From the NCBI GenBank assembly GCA_002359315.1, contig DEMS01000028.1, forward strand, positions 124,192 to 188,191: a stretch of DNA of 64,000 bases, read 5' to 3'. This DNA comes from Bacteroidetes bacterium UBA2664. GTDB taxonomy: Bacteria; Bacteroidota; Rhodothermia; Balneolales; Balneolaceae. This document shows, piece by piece, positions 35,501 to 43,095 of this stretch (the stretch's first letter is position 1; each line of letters starts with the position of its first letter). The translations under genes and the position numbers were made by a program. Below the pieces are notes generated by a model. That model was not told the DNA's origin and made no database searches. It worked only from the letters and a program-made list of their open reading frames with translations.

Positions 35501-35569
35501 GGCAAAACTGATCGTAGCAAAAAAGAGGTTTCGTGTTTTGTGCTGTGCGAAAATTGAAGAAAAATCCAT
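32537..35569 (-). CDS. DUF2723 membrane protein (TMEM260-like protein O-glycosyltransferase candidate)
   Basis: A 1010-residue inner-membrane protein. The N-terminal domain carries the DUF2723 signature: FWDPAEYIAISNSLQIAHPPGSPLF, with the acidic residues of a GT-C first loop, followed by about a dozen helices to around residue 520. A soluble C-terminal part includes IIFTNGDNDTFPLWY and a predicted helical, repeat-like tail with a coiled coil near residues 900-960. The human family member TMEM260 is a protein O-mannosyltransferase, so a periplasmic protein glycosylation role is plausible. It sits alone, 69 bp upstream of the ybeY group, and may share its transcript. Confidence 0.9.
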   Translation of the reverse strand: MDFSSIFAQHKTRNLFFATISFAYALLIYTLTVAPTASFWDPAEYIAISNSLQIAHPPGSPLFAIIGRVVSMFVPSQHVAFSINMISVVASAFTIVLLYLIVVRLIEEFRGPADQMDFMDLVGLYGGGLIAALTFTVTHTQWFNAVEAEMYGSSMFFTALVVWVALKWSANHQEPYSERWLVLIAYIFGLGIGVHLLNLLALFFVGMIIYFKKFEFSVKTFLIMMGVSIITFLSIYPITIILIPDFAGQIGSMTYGLIGPATFIIFFILLITFGIYYTHKKGHRIANMIFISYMMIMIGYSSYALIMIRSQAEPPIDENSPATVEAFVSYLNRDQYGASPLLKGNSYNDRTGQIDRSEEVLFPRRHSTMPHHLEYYANFNSDLEFFLRYQVNHMYMRYLFWNFIGREADIQDTGWYSGFSDTRHSNNPANSGYFYLPLLLALLGILYHFRKDWRRAISVFALFLLTGLAIIFYLNQTPYEPRERDYAYVGSFFAFTIFLGLGVTGIIELIKDSIGNRKAVAIGAIGIIFFAVPAWMLHQNWPSHDRSERYVARDYAYNLLNSLEENAIIFTNGDNDTFPLWYIQEVEGVRTDVRVVNLSLLNTDWYIKQMRDRQTHESLPLAITLTDEEIDTMTSQLDLHRPGEITIPVRKDLLRSIFETSADQLEDTTSTGFQSLIPEDIQMNDMLYNQIRMATPFSLPVDELDDEMTWYVEGRSAGRDSQGNDRFYLQTQDKMVLHLLENNLFLRPIYFANTVSRSGQLGLEEYFQFEGKAFRIVPKKRSVGPFGYVDPDVHASRLRNFKFENWNSPTVYFDENIRRMLGNYRYGFTQLADAYLQEGNREEAAYWLKFGEDKIPFREIEHDWTVAALYAFRYMRVGEEMRANQLAFFIAERLNKDLSYDMLKLDEYEARISVLEDDIRQALSRARTDRAQSLRRDQERVARQRETIIQDISFSVSRLSILQNIFFENEDEATAEMLRLEVDRITNGRLELPSTLEDSREQIRMFGLEM

Positions 35570-35909
35570 ATTCGGATAATGCCGTTTCGTTATTCTTATA
35601 AATGACTCAAAGACCGATTAACGATTTATTAAAGCCATTATTTTCAATTTTAACCTGAAAGTGACTAAGATACCGAATCAAGTATTGAATGCGCAATGTT
35701 ATTTAATAATTTGGACTTAGATATATTGGAGATTAAGGTTTGACATGTGGAAGTTTCAACCTGATAGTTCTATCATTACGAAATCACATAAACCTCATTA
35801 AATCAAGTATTTTGTGTCAAAAATAAATGTCTGAATCCGATGGTCTTGTATCTGATTATAAAAATGGTTATCAATGGAGCGGTTTTTATAAGAAAATTAA
35901 ATTGATTCA
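35570..35909. other. 340-bp divergent intergenic region
   Basis: It separates the DUF2723 and NSS transporter genes, transcribed away from each other. It contains a TTGACA at 35740, a palindrome TGATAGTTCTATCA at 35762-35775 that would sit near the -10 position, and a 32-codon open frame at 35827-35925 that overlaps the transporter start. Otherwise I see nothing recognisable. Confidence 0.6.
35762..35775. promoter_or_regulatory. TGATAG-N2-CTATCA palindrome
   Basis: Perfect 6-bp arms with a 2-base centre lie 16 bases downstream of a TTGACA box. The position fits an operator overlapping a promoter for the NSS transporter, but the -10 match is poor, so this is tentative. Confidence 0.35.
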
Positions 35910-35925
35910 ATGGCTGATCAAATAG
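35827..35925 (+). CDS. Possible 32-residue leader ORF
   Basis: It starts with ATG and reads MSESDGLVSDYKNGYQW through to a lysine-rich end (FYKKIKLIQWLIK). Its TAG lies inside the fifth to sixth codon of the transporter gene in another frame. The overlap could couple translation of the transporter to this frame. It has no recognisable family, no membrane segment and no strong ribosome binding site, and may be chance. Confidence 0.25.
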   Translation: MSESDGLVSDYKNGYQWSGFYKKIKLIQWLIK

Positions 35926-37409
35926 CACCAATCAAAGAGCGATTTTCCACGAAATGGGGATTAATTTTAAGTGTATTGGGCATTGCCGTAGGTACCGGAA
36001 ATATTTGGCGATTTCCAAGAATTGCAGCTCAAAATGGAACCGATGATGGTGCCGGTGCATTCTTAATTGCCTGGGTTACTTTTCTATTTATTTGGTCCAT
36101 TCCACTGATTATAGCGGAATATGGCATTGGCCGTAATGGTAGAAAGGGAGTGATTGGTTCATATATCAAAATGGTGGGGAAAAAATTTGCATGGATGGGA
36201 TCTTTTATAGGTTTTGTAGCAACAGCCATCATGTTCTATTACAGTGTTGTTGCCGGATGGTGTGCCTATTATCTGGTAGAGTCTATTCTATACGCACTTC
36301 CCAGTAGTCCGGAAGAGGCGGATATTGTTTGGAATGGATTCCAAAATTCAATGTACCCCTCTATTTTCCATGGATTGATGATCTTATTTGGTGGGTTAAT
36401 CATCTTAAAAGGGATAAAAAGCATTGAACGGATCAATATGATTCTCATTCCATCTCTGCTGTTTGTACTGCTGATATCTCTTTTCAAAGCACTCACACTG
36501 CCCGGAAGCGGAGCAGGTGTCGTCTACCTTTTTACTCCGGATTGGGCCACTTTAAAAGAGCCGGGACTTTGGTTAGAAGCGCTGACACAGAATGCTTGGG
36601 ATACCGGCGCCGCATGGGGATTGATTTTGACCTATGGTGCATACATGAGGAAAAAGGATGATATAACGATCAGTGCATTTCAAACCGGTATCGGGAATAA
36701 CATCGTCTCATTGGTAGCAGCGATAATAATTTTTTCAACCGTATTTGGAACGTTAGGTTCTCAAATGAGTGATGGAGAAATTTTGGATGTCATGAAAACG
36801 TCAGGGCCTGCTTCAACCGGCTTAACCTTTATGTGGATGCCTCAACTGTTTAATGTGATGACCGGCGGTAAAATTTTTGCCATCTTATTTTTTCTTGGAC
36901 TTACTTTTGCAGCATTTAGTTCATTGATTTCGATGATTGAACTTGCAACAAAAGTATTTATAGACATGGGAGTAACCCGTAAAAAATCAACAATAGGGGT
37001 GTGTTTAGCCGGATTTTTATTTGGTCTTCCTTCTGCTATATCCCTGGATATATTCGCAAATCAGGATTTCGTTTGGGGAGTCGGGTTAATGGTTTCGGGT
37101 GGACTCATCTCATTTGCCGTGATTAGTTTTGGGGCGGATAAATTCCGGGAAACCCTGGTAAATACGGATGAAAGCCGGGTTAAATTAGGTACTTGGTGGA
37201 CATTTATCATCAAATATGTGATTCCGGTTGAAGTGATTACATTGCTTGGATGGTGGATCTGGTTAAGTGCCACAAGTTTTGCACCTGATTCATGGTACAA
37301 TCCATTAAGTCCATTTTCAGTGGCTACAGTACTGCTTCAGTGGGGGGTAGTCATGGCTCTCTTGAAATACTATAATAATCAGATTGCCAATAAGACAATT
37401 CTGAACTAA
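35910..37409 (+). CDS. Neurotransmitter:sodium symporter (NSS) family transporter
   Basis: A 499-residue, 12-helix sodium-coupled symporter with the LeuT fold. Helix 1 reads KWGLILSVLGIAVGTGNIWRFPRIAAQNG, with the unwound GNIWRFP region and the gate arginine present. Helices 6-8 include DTGAAWGLILTYGAYM and LTFAAFSSLISMIELATKVFID, where SS-containing stretches form the second sodium site. Substrates are usually amino acids or related amines. It is the larger of two NSS genes in the window and is closer to the standard form than the one at 55204-56571. Confidence 0.94.
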   Translation: MADQIAPIKERFSTKWGLILSVLGIAVGTGNIWRFPRIAAQNGTDDGAGAFLIAWVTFLFIWSIPLIIAEYGIGRNGRKGVIGSYIKMVGKKFAWMGSFIGFVATAIMFYYSVVAGWCAYYLVESILYALPSSPEEADIVWNGFQNSMYPSIFHGLMILFGGLIILKGIKSIERINMILIPSLLFVLLISLFKALTLPGSGAGVVYLFTPDWATLKEPGLWLEALTQNAWDTGAAWGLILTYGAYMRKKDDITISAFQTGIGNNIVSLVAAIIIFSTVFGTLGSQMSDGEILDVMKTSGPASTGLTFMWMPQLFNVMTGGKIFAILFFLGLTFAAFSSLISMIELATKVFIDMGVTRKKSTIGVCLAGFLFGLPSAISLDIFANQDFVWGVGLMVSGGLISFAVISFGADKFRETLVNTDESRVKLGTWWTFIIKYVIPVEVITLLGWWIWLSATSFAPDSWYNPLSPFSVATVLLQWGVVMALLKYYNNQIANKTILN

Positions 37410-37476
37410 GTGGATTTGATATACTATATCTTACTTAGTAGAGATTATATATGGAGTAAGTGATTGTATTGCTGAT

Positions 37477-37596
37477 TTAGTTTTTTACTAAGAATACAAC
37501 CGGTGGATCGGCAGATTTCTTTGCAGCTTCAACTATTTCAATCAGAGGGATCGCGGCAGATGAATTTTCTTCAGTAATACAGAAATTCGTTATTTC
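37477..37596 (-). pseudogene. Open 39-codon fragment without start codon
   Basis: Between a TGA and a TAA on the minus strand lies a frame encoding SSAAIPLIEIVEAAKKSA and ending PPVVFLVKN. It has protein-like composition but no ATG, GTG or TTG. It begins just inside the end of the PH-domain gene in another frame. It could be the remnant of a decayed gene or pure chance. Confidence 0.2.
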
Positions 37597-38153
37597 TCAC
37601 CCAATTTAGCTTCAATACTTTCAAGAGTACTCTGCATTTTTTGAAGTATGGGAATGAGATCCGGATTATCCTGTTTTGGAAGGGATGGAGGAGAAGCCGG
37701 GTTTGATTTATCTGTAATCAAATCTCTCTGATCCAAAACCATCTCTCTGAATTTTCTAGCGTCAATGATACCGGTAAGAGACATATCAGAGACTCCCTGA
37801 ACACTTTGTCCGGCTGTTTCTACCATCAAATAACTAAGGCCAAAATAGCGTAAGAAAGGCCCTTCCTTGAATGTCAGGTCTTGAATTTTATCCAGAGGAA
37901 CGGTACGTTCGGTTTGAAACCAGATTCCTTTTTTAAAATGTAAAGCCCGTGTGGTCAGTTCGCAAAATAGATTATCAAAGTAGCGATTTACATATCTCTT
38001 GCCAAATATAAGCCAAAATGGAAGTAAAACAATCCCCACTACTGTGATGGTCAATACAAGTGAAGTACCCACCATTGTATAGGTTTTTAATCGCGGGTCA
38101 AATTTACCTTCAATGATTTGAGATGCACGTCTTGATTGAGCCGGCTTTTCCAT
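37590..38153 (-). CDS. Bacterial PH-domain (bPH2/YdbS-type) membrane protein
   Basis: A 187-residue protein with two adjacent hydrophobic helices (about 30-50) and a bPH2-type domain containing RALHFKKGIWFQTERTVPLDKIQDL, the W-x-R-x-x-I-P-L pattern of that family, then GLSYLMVETAG. A proline-rich linker precedes a C-terminal coiled coil (ILQKMQSTLESIEAKLGEK), which is less usual. Function of the family is unknown, with suspected roles in envelope stress or lipid-linked processes. It is isolated, and no operon partner is evident. Confidence 0.87.
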   Translation of the reverse strand: MEKPAQSRRASQIIEGKFDPRLKTYTMVGTSLVLTITVVGIVLLPFWLIFGKRYVNRYFDNLFCELTTRALHFKKGIWFQTERTVPLDKIQDLTFKEGPFLRYFGLSYLMVETAGQSVQGVSDMSLTGIIDARKFREMVLDQRDLITDKSNPASPPSLPKQDNPDLIPILQKMQSTLESIEAKLGEK

Positions 38154-38244
38154 GGAGTTCGGTTAGTTTCTCGGTAGTTTTATACGCGTGATAATCTAAA
38201 AAAATATTCGTTTACTTCCGAACTATATAGAATGTAGCTGTGAA

Positions 38245-38802
38245 TTAAGAATCTTCTTTGGGTACAAAATGAAGTGCGGCAGAATTCATGCAATATCGCA
38301 GTCCGGTGGGTTCCGGTCCGTCATCAAACACATGGCCCAGATGCGATTCACAAACATTACACAATATTTCAGTACGTACCATAAAGAAACTTCTATCCTC
38401 AACTTCCATCACCGCATCTTCATTAATAGGCGCCCAGTAACTAGGCCAGCCACTGCGGCTATTATATTTCGTATCAGAATGAAAGAGGGGTTCACCGCAC
38501 CCTTTACAGACATATATACCTTCCTCGTCATGACTATTGTATTCGTTTACATAAGGTATCTCAGTACCGTGTTTACGCAGAATGCGATATTCTTCAGATG
38601 AAAGCCGGCTTTTCCATTCTTCTTCTGAACGGACAACTTTTTCATTGTTTTCTGATTTTGACATGATAGAACTATAATTAATGCTGTTTAGGAAGTGTTG
38701 ATGCTCCGCTTCTGTGGTTAATCTGTCCTGACTGTTTCCTTCACAAGAAAAAAGGAATATGGACGAAATTGAAAATGATAAAATGAGAATATATTTAATC
38801 AT
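38245..38802 (-). CDS. msrB: Peptide-methionine (R)-S-oxide reductase, exported lipoprotein
   Basis: Repairs R-methionine sulfoxide in proteins. I start at ATG 38802 (MIKYILILSF), preceded by AAGGA at suitable distance, rather than the ATG at 38850. This yields a leader ending FLFSCEG, so the enzyme is a lipoprotein of the envelope. The MsrB fold shows VYVCKGCGEPLF and LCNVCESHLGH as the zinc-binding cysteine pairs, SGWPSYW, HVFDDGPEPTGLRYCMNSAAL with the catalytic cysteine in RYC. The envelope form would protect surface proteins from oxidants. Confidence 0.93.
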   Translation of the reverse strand: MIKYILILSFSISSIFLFSCEGNSQDRLTTEAEHQHFLNSINYSSIMSKSENNEKVVRSEEEWKSRLSSEEYRILRKHGTEIPYVNEYNSHDEEGIYVCKGCGEPLFHSDTKYNSRSGWPSYWAPINEDAVMEVEDRSFFMVRTEILCNVCESHLGHVFDDGPEPTGLRYCMNSAALHFVPKEDS

Positions 38803-38879
38803 AACTGCAGTTTTTCCTTTTAAAACAAAATTATTCTCAATCACATTCATTTTTTAATAAAAAATGAATGAATAAGAAG

Positions 38880-39209
38880 TTAAGACAAGATGTCTTTTTT
38901 ATAATAAACGATCATTGCGGTAAGATAGATATACACCCAAAAAATAGCGGTGATGTAAAATAACCCAAAAATTAGAATAAAGATGTTGGCTATATAGAGA
39001 AGGTGGTAAACCCAGATGGGGGCTTCTTCAACTTTCTTTTTAGTAACAGCTCTCAAATCAATTTGATAAAAGGCGAGAGATCTGGCTATAACCATTAGAC
39101 CTGTATAAATATACAAGACATATTCCAACAGGGCCGTTTCAAAAAAAACAACAATAGTTATAACGAGTGTGGCCAGTATATCTACGGTAAGATGTTTCAG
39201 CCACATCAT
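38880..39209 (-). CDS. Small hypothetical membrane protein
   Basis: I do not recognise this 109-residue protein. It has three or four hydrophobic helices (about 7-27, 30-47, 67-87 and 88-103) around a short charged loop (RAVTKKKVEEAP) predicted on the cytoplasmic side. It lies between msrB and the cold-shock gene, is read in the same direction, and is separated from the latter by a strong stem-loop. The two adjacent ATGs at the start differ by one residue. Confidence 0.75.
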   Translation of the reverse strand: MMWLKHLTVDILATLVITIVVFFETALLEYVLYIYTGLMVIARSLAFYQIDLRAVTKKKVEEAPIWVYHLLYIANIFILIFGLFYITAIFWVYIYLTAMIVYYKKDILS

Positions 39210-39228
39210 AATCGATTAGGTAAGGAAT

Positions 39229-39255
39229 AATCAGGTATTCTGAGAATACCTGATT
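39229..39255 (-). terminator. Intrinsic terminator downstream of the cold-shock gene
   Basis: Perfect 12-bp arms AATCAGGTATTC and GAATACCTGATT enclose a 3-base loop. On the minus strand it follows the cold-shock stop codon by 8 bases, and the sequence after it is T-rich (TTCCTT). This would isolate the cold-shock transcript from the membrane protein gene downstream. Confidence 0.75.
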
Positions 39256-39263
39256 TTAAACAA

Positions 39264-39473
39264 TTAAAGCTGAATAACTTCTTTAGCCTGTAATCCTTTA
39301 TCACCATCAGCAAGAGTAAATTCTACTTTATCGCCTTCAGTGAGTTTGCGAAATCCATCGCTTTGTATTTCCGAGTAATGCACGAATACATCTTCACCAC
39401 CTTCTCTGGTAATGAACCCATATCCTTTACCATTATGAAACCATTTAACGGTTCCTACTTCACGGTCTTCCAT
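39264..39473 (-). CDS. Cold-shock domain protein (CspA family)
   Basis: A 69-residue single-stranded nucleic-acid-binding protein. I use ATG 39473 (MEDREVGTVKWF), which gives the standard CSD length; an in-frame ATG at 39524 would add 17 residues without homology. RNP1 (KGYGFI) and RNP2 (VFVHYS) motifs are intact and EGDKVEF and KGLQAKEV complete the barrel. About 210 bp of leader precedes it, as is common for thermosensing cold-shock mRNAs. A strong terminator follows. Confidence 0.95.
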   Translation of the reverse strand: MEDREVGTVKWFHNGKGYGFITREGGEDVFVHYSEIQSDGFRKLTEGDKVEFTLADGDKGLQAKEVIQL

Positions 39474-39683
39474 ATTATAAATCCCAACTAAGTTCCCATT
39501 GATAGTTAAAACAGCCTGATTCAAATTGTAAATGAATCAATACCATCATTCGCTAAGATACTCCCTACAATTTATTTAAGCAATAAAGTTTGTAAAATGT
39601 ATATAAGTGTATAAAAATCAATAAGATTATTTTTAAAGAAACCGAGTAAACGGATTAAATTTTAACATTCCATCGTGTAATTG

Positions 39684-41729
39684 TTAAAATAGATTCAATC
39701 TGAAACCAACCAGAAAATGTCTGTCTGCACCCGGTTCATAAAATCTTCCGCCAAATGCATTTATAGCGACAGAGGTATTGTACCTGGTGTTAAAGATATT
39801 TTCTACTGAAATAAATGGAGAGATTCCCCATGATTCAAATGTGAATCCACTGTATGTATAGCGGGTATTAACAATTGAATAGGAGTTGTTTAATGCGGTG
39901 TTATTACTATCCGCATAATATTCTCCAACCCATTCAAAATCACTGCTAAATGTGTGTTCACCTTGATAGAGGGAAATCATCGCTCCGGATCTGTGAGGAG
40001 CAACACCCGGCACTGAATTGTTTTCAAAATCCCCTTCCTTAAATGTTGCATTTACCCACGTATACATTGCATCAATAGATAAGTACTCATTGGGTTGCAT
40101 CCGGATGTGTGCCTCTATTCCATAGTGCTGTGTTTTACCTTCATTTCTAAAAAGGGTGGGTCCACCTTCGAATTCTTCAAAGGGAATAATGAGGTCTGTA
40201 ACGTTTAAATTGAATAGTGCAAGATCGTATTCAATATTCATATTCTCTAAAAAGCCTCTGACTCCGGTTTCGACTCCGACTGTTTTTTCAGGCTTAAGAT
40301 CTGGATTAAAACCGGTTCCGCCACCCGGGCGATTTTTAAATTCCGTAGTTGTAGGTGCTTCAAAAGTTGTGCTCATATTGGCAAATAGACGCGCATTATT
40401 GAATTGATAATTGAATCCAAAACTGGGATTTAGAGAATTGAATGAACGATCTGAATTATTATTTTCAATAAAGTCATCTACCTTAAATTGCATTCTGTCT
40501 GCACGAAGTCCGGTACTCAATGTGAAATTGTCCAGGCTTTTTGAAATCTGAAAAAACAGGGCTTGATTGTTCACAAAATCTGTTTGATCTGTGGAGAGTT
40601 GGTTTCCGGGTTCGCCGCCGACATTGTTTCTCTGTTCTCTTTCATCCCTTTGCCATTTAATTTCACCGCCAATCTGCAAGTTTACAGGGAGGTTTTCAAA
40701 ATTATATGAAGCTCTGGTGCCACCGGCCAATCTATCAACAATAATGACTCCAAAGGTAAGCGGATTATTAAGATCTCTATATGTAGAATGAGCGGATATA
40801 TTTAATAACCCGGATTCCAGCTGATGTACGTAATTCCCTGATAACATAACCTGCTGAAAATCTTTTCCGGCACGTAGATTTTCAAAAGCGGGCCAAGCCA
40901 TTGAAGGTGAATTTGCTGCATCCTCAGCAGAAAGTGACCCGGGATGCTGAGCTTTTGGCATTCCTGAATAGATCAACCTGGCCTCAAAGGTGGAATTTTC
41001 TGTTAAATCAAATCCTGCTGAAAACCCGCCTCTGAAGTATTTTGAAGCACTGTGATCACGAAAACCATCAGATTGTGAGTAGGAACCATAAGCATTTATT
41101 CTGACGCCGTTAATAATATCATGCCATCTCAATTCATGTTTCATGGTTTCATAAGATCCGGCATAAGTTCGATATGAAAATGCTGGAGAATTTGCAGGTG
41201 GCCTTGTACGCATATAAAGTACACCCCCACTGCTATTGCCCCAGAATGTTGCAGAGGGTCCTCTGAGTAGTTCAAGAGACTGAACCATAGCCGGGTCAAC
41301 CAAGTTCATAATCGTTTGTCCATCAGCCACTGTAAGGGGGATATCGTCTAAAACAACGGTGATTCCTCTTACGCCAAATGGACTGCGCCAACCCATCCCG
41401 CGAATCGTCATTCTTTCTCCCAAAGCGTGATTTCCCCGATTACTGATCCATACGCCCGGCAGTGTGAATGTGAGTTCATTCAACGTAGCTGCAGGTCTCG
41501 CAGTCATATCAGCTACAGACCGATTCAAGTAGCTAATGGATAGTGGAGCTTTGCCAATTGTAATCGATGAGTGTGTAGCTTGAACTCTTATTTCATCGAG
41601 ATTAATTCTAAGAGTGTCACTCTCCTCTGATTGAGCTGTTTGTGAATATAGCTGGGATGTAAATGCGGATAAGAGAATTAAAAAAGTAAAAACTTTTTTA
41701 AAAAGAATACGTATCGTTGAGAAGGCCAT
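39684..41729 (-). CDS. TonB-dependent outer-membrane receptor
   Basis: A 681-residue receptor with a signal peptide (to about residue 30), a plug domain (from IRVQATHSSITIGKAP through GGVLYMRTRPP) and a 22-strand barrel ending in an aromatic residue, FLVGFRLNLF. The TonB box region may be DTLRINLDEIRV near the N-terminus. It imports an iron chelate, cobalamin or carbohydrate across the outer membrane; the substrate is not predictable. It is divergent from DUF2752 with a 36 bp gap. The stop codon lies in an AT-rich 9-bp inverted repeat (39659-39690) that could end transcription. Confidence 0.93.
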   Translation of the reverse strand: MAFSTIRILFKKVFTFLILLSAFTSQLYSQTAQSEESDTLRINLDEIRVQATHSSITIGKAPLSISYLNRSVADMTARPAATLNELTFTLPGVWISNRGNHALGERMTIRGMGWRSPFGVRGITVVLDDIPLTVADGQTIMNLVDPAMVQSLELLRGPSATFWGNSSGGVLYMRTRPPANSPAFSYRTYAGSYETMKHELRWHDIINGVRINAYGSYSQSDGFRDHSASKYFRGGFSAGFDLTENSTFEARLIYSGMPKAQHPGSLSAEDAANSPSMAWPAFENLRAGKDFQQVMLSGNYVHQLESGLLNISAHSTYRDLNNPLTFGVIIVDRLAGGTRASYNFENLPVNLQIGGEIKWQRDEREQRNNVGGEPGNQLSTDQTDFVNNQALFFQISKSLDNFTLSTGLRADRMQFKVDDFIENNNSDRSFNSLNPSFGFNYQFNNARLFANMSTTFEAPTTTEFKNRPGGGTGFNPDLKPEKTVGVETGVRGFLENMNIEYDLALFNLNVTDLIIPFEEFEGGPTLFRNEGKTQHYGIEAHIRMQPNEYLSIDAMYTWVNATFKEGDFENNSVPGVAPHRSGAMISLYQGEHTFSSDFEWVGEYYADSNNTALNNSYSIVNTRYTYSGFTFESWGISPFISVENIFNTRYNTSVAINAFGGRFYEPGADRHFLVGFRLNLF

Positions 41730-41765
41730 AAAGAGTTTTCATTGTTTAAAAGTTTACTTTAATCT

Positions 41766-42107
41766 ATGAATAACACAGCAAAGAGATCGATTAATTCACT
41801 TAAAAAGAACTTTTTTTTACACTTTGAGTGGATTGTGCTCTTATCAGGGTTACTGTTAATGGCTTTTTTAGATCCATTTAGCAATGCCCCATCCTACTGT
41901 ATTTTAGATCGTTTAGGCTTAAATTTTTGTCCGGGTTGTGGACTTGGAAAATCAATTGCTCATACATTTAGAGGAGATCTTCACGCTTCAATGCAGGCAC
42001 ATCCTGCAGGCATCTTTGCAATTTTAGTTATATTCGGCAGAGTTTTATCCATTTTTCATCGTAATCATAAATATAAAAAAGGAGTTAATCATGAAGAAAA
42101 TATTTGA
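41766..42107 (+). CDS. DUF2752 family membrane protein
   Basis: A 113-residue small membrane protein with the DUF2752 signature: CILDRLGLNFCPGCGLGKSI, in which the CPxCGxGxS motif is diagnostic, followed by a second helix AHPAGIFAILVIFGRV. Its function is unknown. It overlaps the TM2 gene by 17 bases and is the first gene of a three-gene operon. The DUF2752/TM2 pair is frequently seen together, which hints at a shared membrane role. Confidence 0.92.
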   Translation: MNNTAKRSINSLKKNFFLHFEWIVLLSGLLLMAFLDPFSNAPSYCILDRLGLNFCPGCGLGKSIAHTFRGDLHASMQAHPAGIFAILVIFGRVLSIFHRNHKYKKGVNHEENI

Positions 42108-42438
42108 GCTTTTACCTGAACTGGAAGGGGATGAGTCTCAATATGTATCTCATTTAATTGAAGATATGGATGACGAAAGGGCAAGGACATTTGCTTCTGT
42201 TTACAGATCAAGAAGAAGAGATCCGATATTACTGCTGGTTCTTGCACTTCTTGGGCTTTTCCCCGGTGTTGCGGGAATTCATAGATTTTTTGTGGGTCAT
42301 ATTGGAATGGGTATACTCTATTTCTTAACGGTTGGACTCTGTTTTATCGGAACAATTGTAGATATGATTAATTACAAAAATTTTGCATTTGAGTACAATC
42401 GGAAAATTGCTCAAGATGTTATGAGAGAGCTAAGCTGA
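42091..42438 (+). CDS. TM2 domain protein
   Basis: A 115-residue protein. The TM2 domain with two helices carries LFPGVAGIHRFFVGHIGMGILYFLT and CFIGTIVDMI, with the DRF-like HRFFVG and the polar loop typical of the family. A soluble acidic N-terminus of about 45 residues precedes it. GGAG lies six bases upstream of its ATG, a clear ribosome binding site. Function is unknown. Its TGA overlaps the ATG of the HD-domain gene (TGATG). Confidence 0.92.
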   Translation: MKKIFELLPELEGDESQYVSHLIEDMDDERARTFASVYRSRRRDPILLLVLALLGLFPGVAGIHRFFVGHIGMGILYFLTVGLCFIGTIVDMINYKNFAFEYNRKIAQDVMRELS

Positions 42439-42998
42439 TGATATCTTCAATGCCGAAAAGGGAACAATCCCTGAACCTTTTGAATGAGTATATTGATGCT
42501 GAAAGTCTTCAGCAACATTGCAAAATGGTGGCTGATGCAATGGAAGCCTATGCAAAAAAGATTGGTAAATCGGATAATGAGGTTTTAAAATGGTGGACTG
42601 CCGGCTTACTTCACGACCTGGATTGGGAAAAATATCCGGATGAACACCCAAATAGAGCCGTAAATCATATCTTACCCCCATTAGGATATCCAACAGATAT
42701 TCTGACTGCCATTAAATCACATGCACCTGAACGTACCGGTATAGAGCCGGAAAAGGAGATGGATAGATATCTTTTTGCGTGTGATGAATTATCCGGGTTT
42801 TTAAATGCAGTTTCACTAATGAGACCCAATGGCTTCTCAGACATGAAAGTAAAATCAGTCACTAAGAAGTTGAAAGACAAGCGTTTTGCTGCAAATGTAC
42901 TCCGCGAAGATATTAAAAAAGGAGTAGAATATATTGAGGGTGATTTACATCTACATATTCAATTTTTGATTGATGTTTTTAAAAAGAATAACTACTGA
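42438..42998 (+). CDS. HD-domain hydrolase
   Basis: A 186-residue predicted phosphohydrolase. QQHCKMVADAMEAYA provides the first histidine, AGLLHDLDWEKYPDEHPNRAVNH holds the HD pair and further metal ligands, and AIKSHAPERTG provides the last. The substrate, probably a nucleotide, is not known. The start at 42438 overlaps the TM2 stop (TGATG); an in-frame ATG at 42450 is also possible. It closes the three-gene unit, as 97 bp follow before DUF4097. Confidence 0.9.
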   Translation: MISSMPKREQSLNLLNEYIDAESLQQHCKMVADAMEAYAKKIGKSDNEVLKWWTAGLLHDLDWEKYPDEHPNRAVNHILPPLGYPTDILTAIKSHAPERTGIEPEKEMDRYLFACDELSGFLNAVSLMRPNGFSDMKVKSVTKKLKDKRFAANVLREDIKKGVEYIEGDLHLHIQFLIDVFKKNNY

Positions 42999-43095
42999 AA
43001 CCTCTTTTATGATTCAGCGTAACAATAAGCAGGCGTAATCAGAGTCCGAACATAGCGTATGATAATGTTAGCTCTTACCTGAAATTTAGCTGCTT

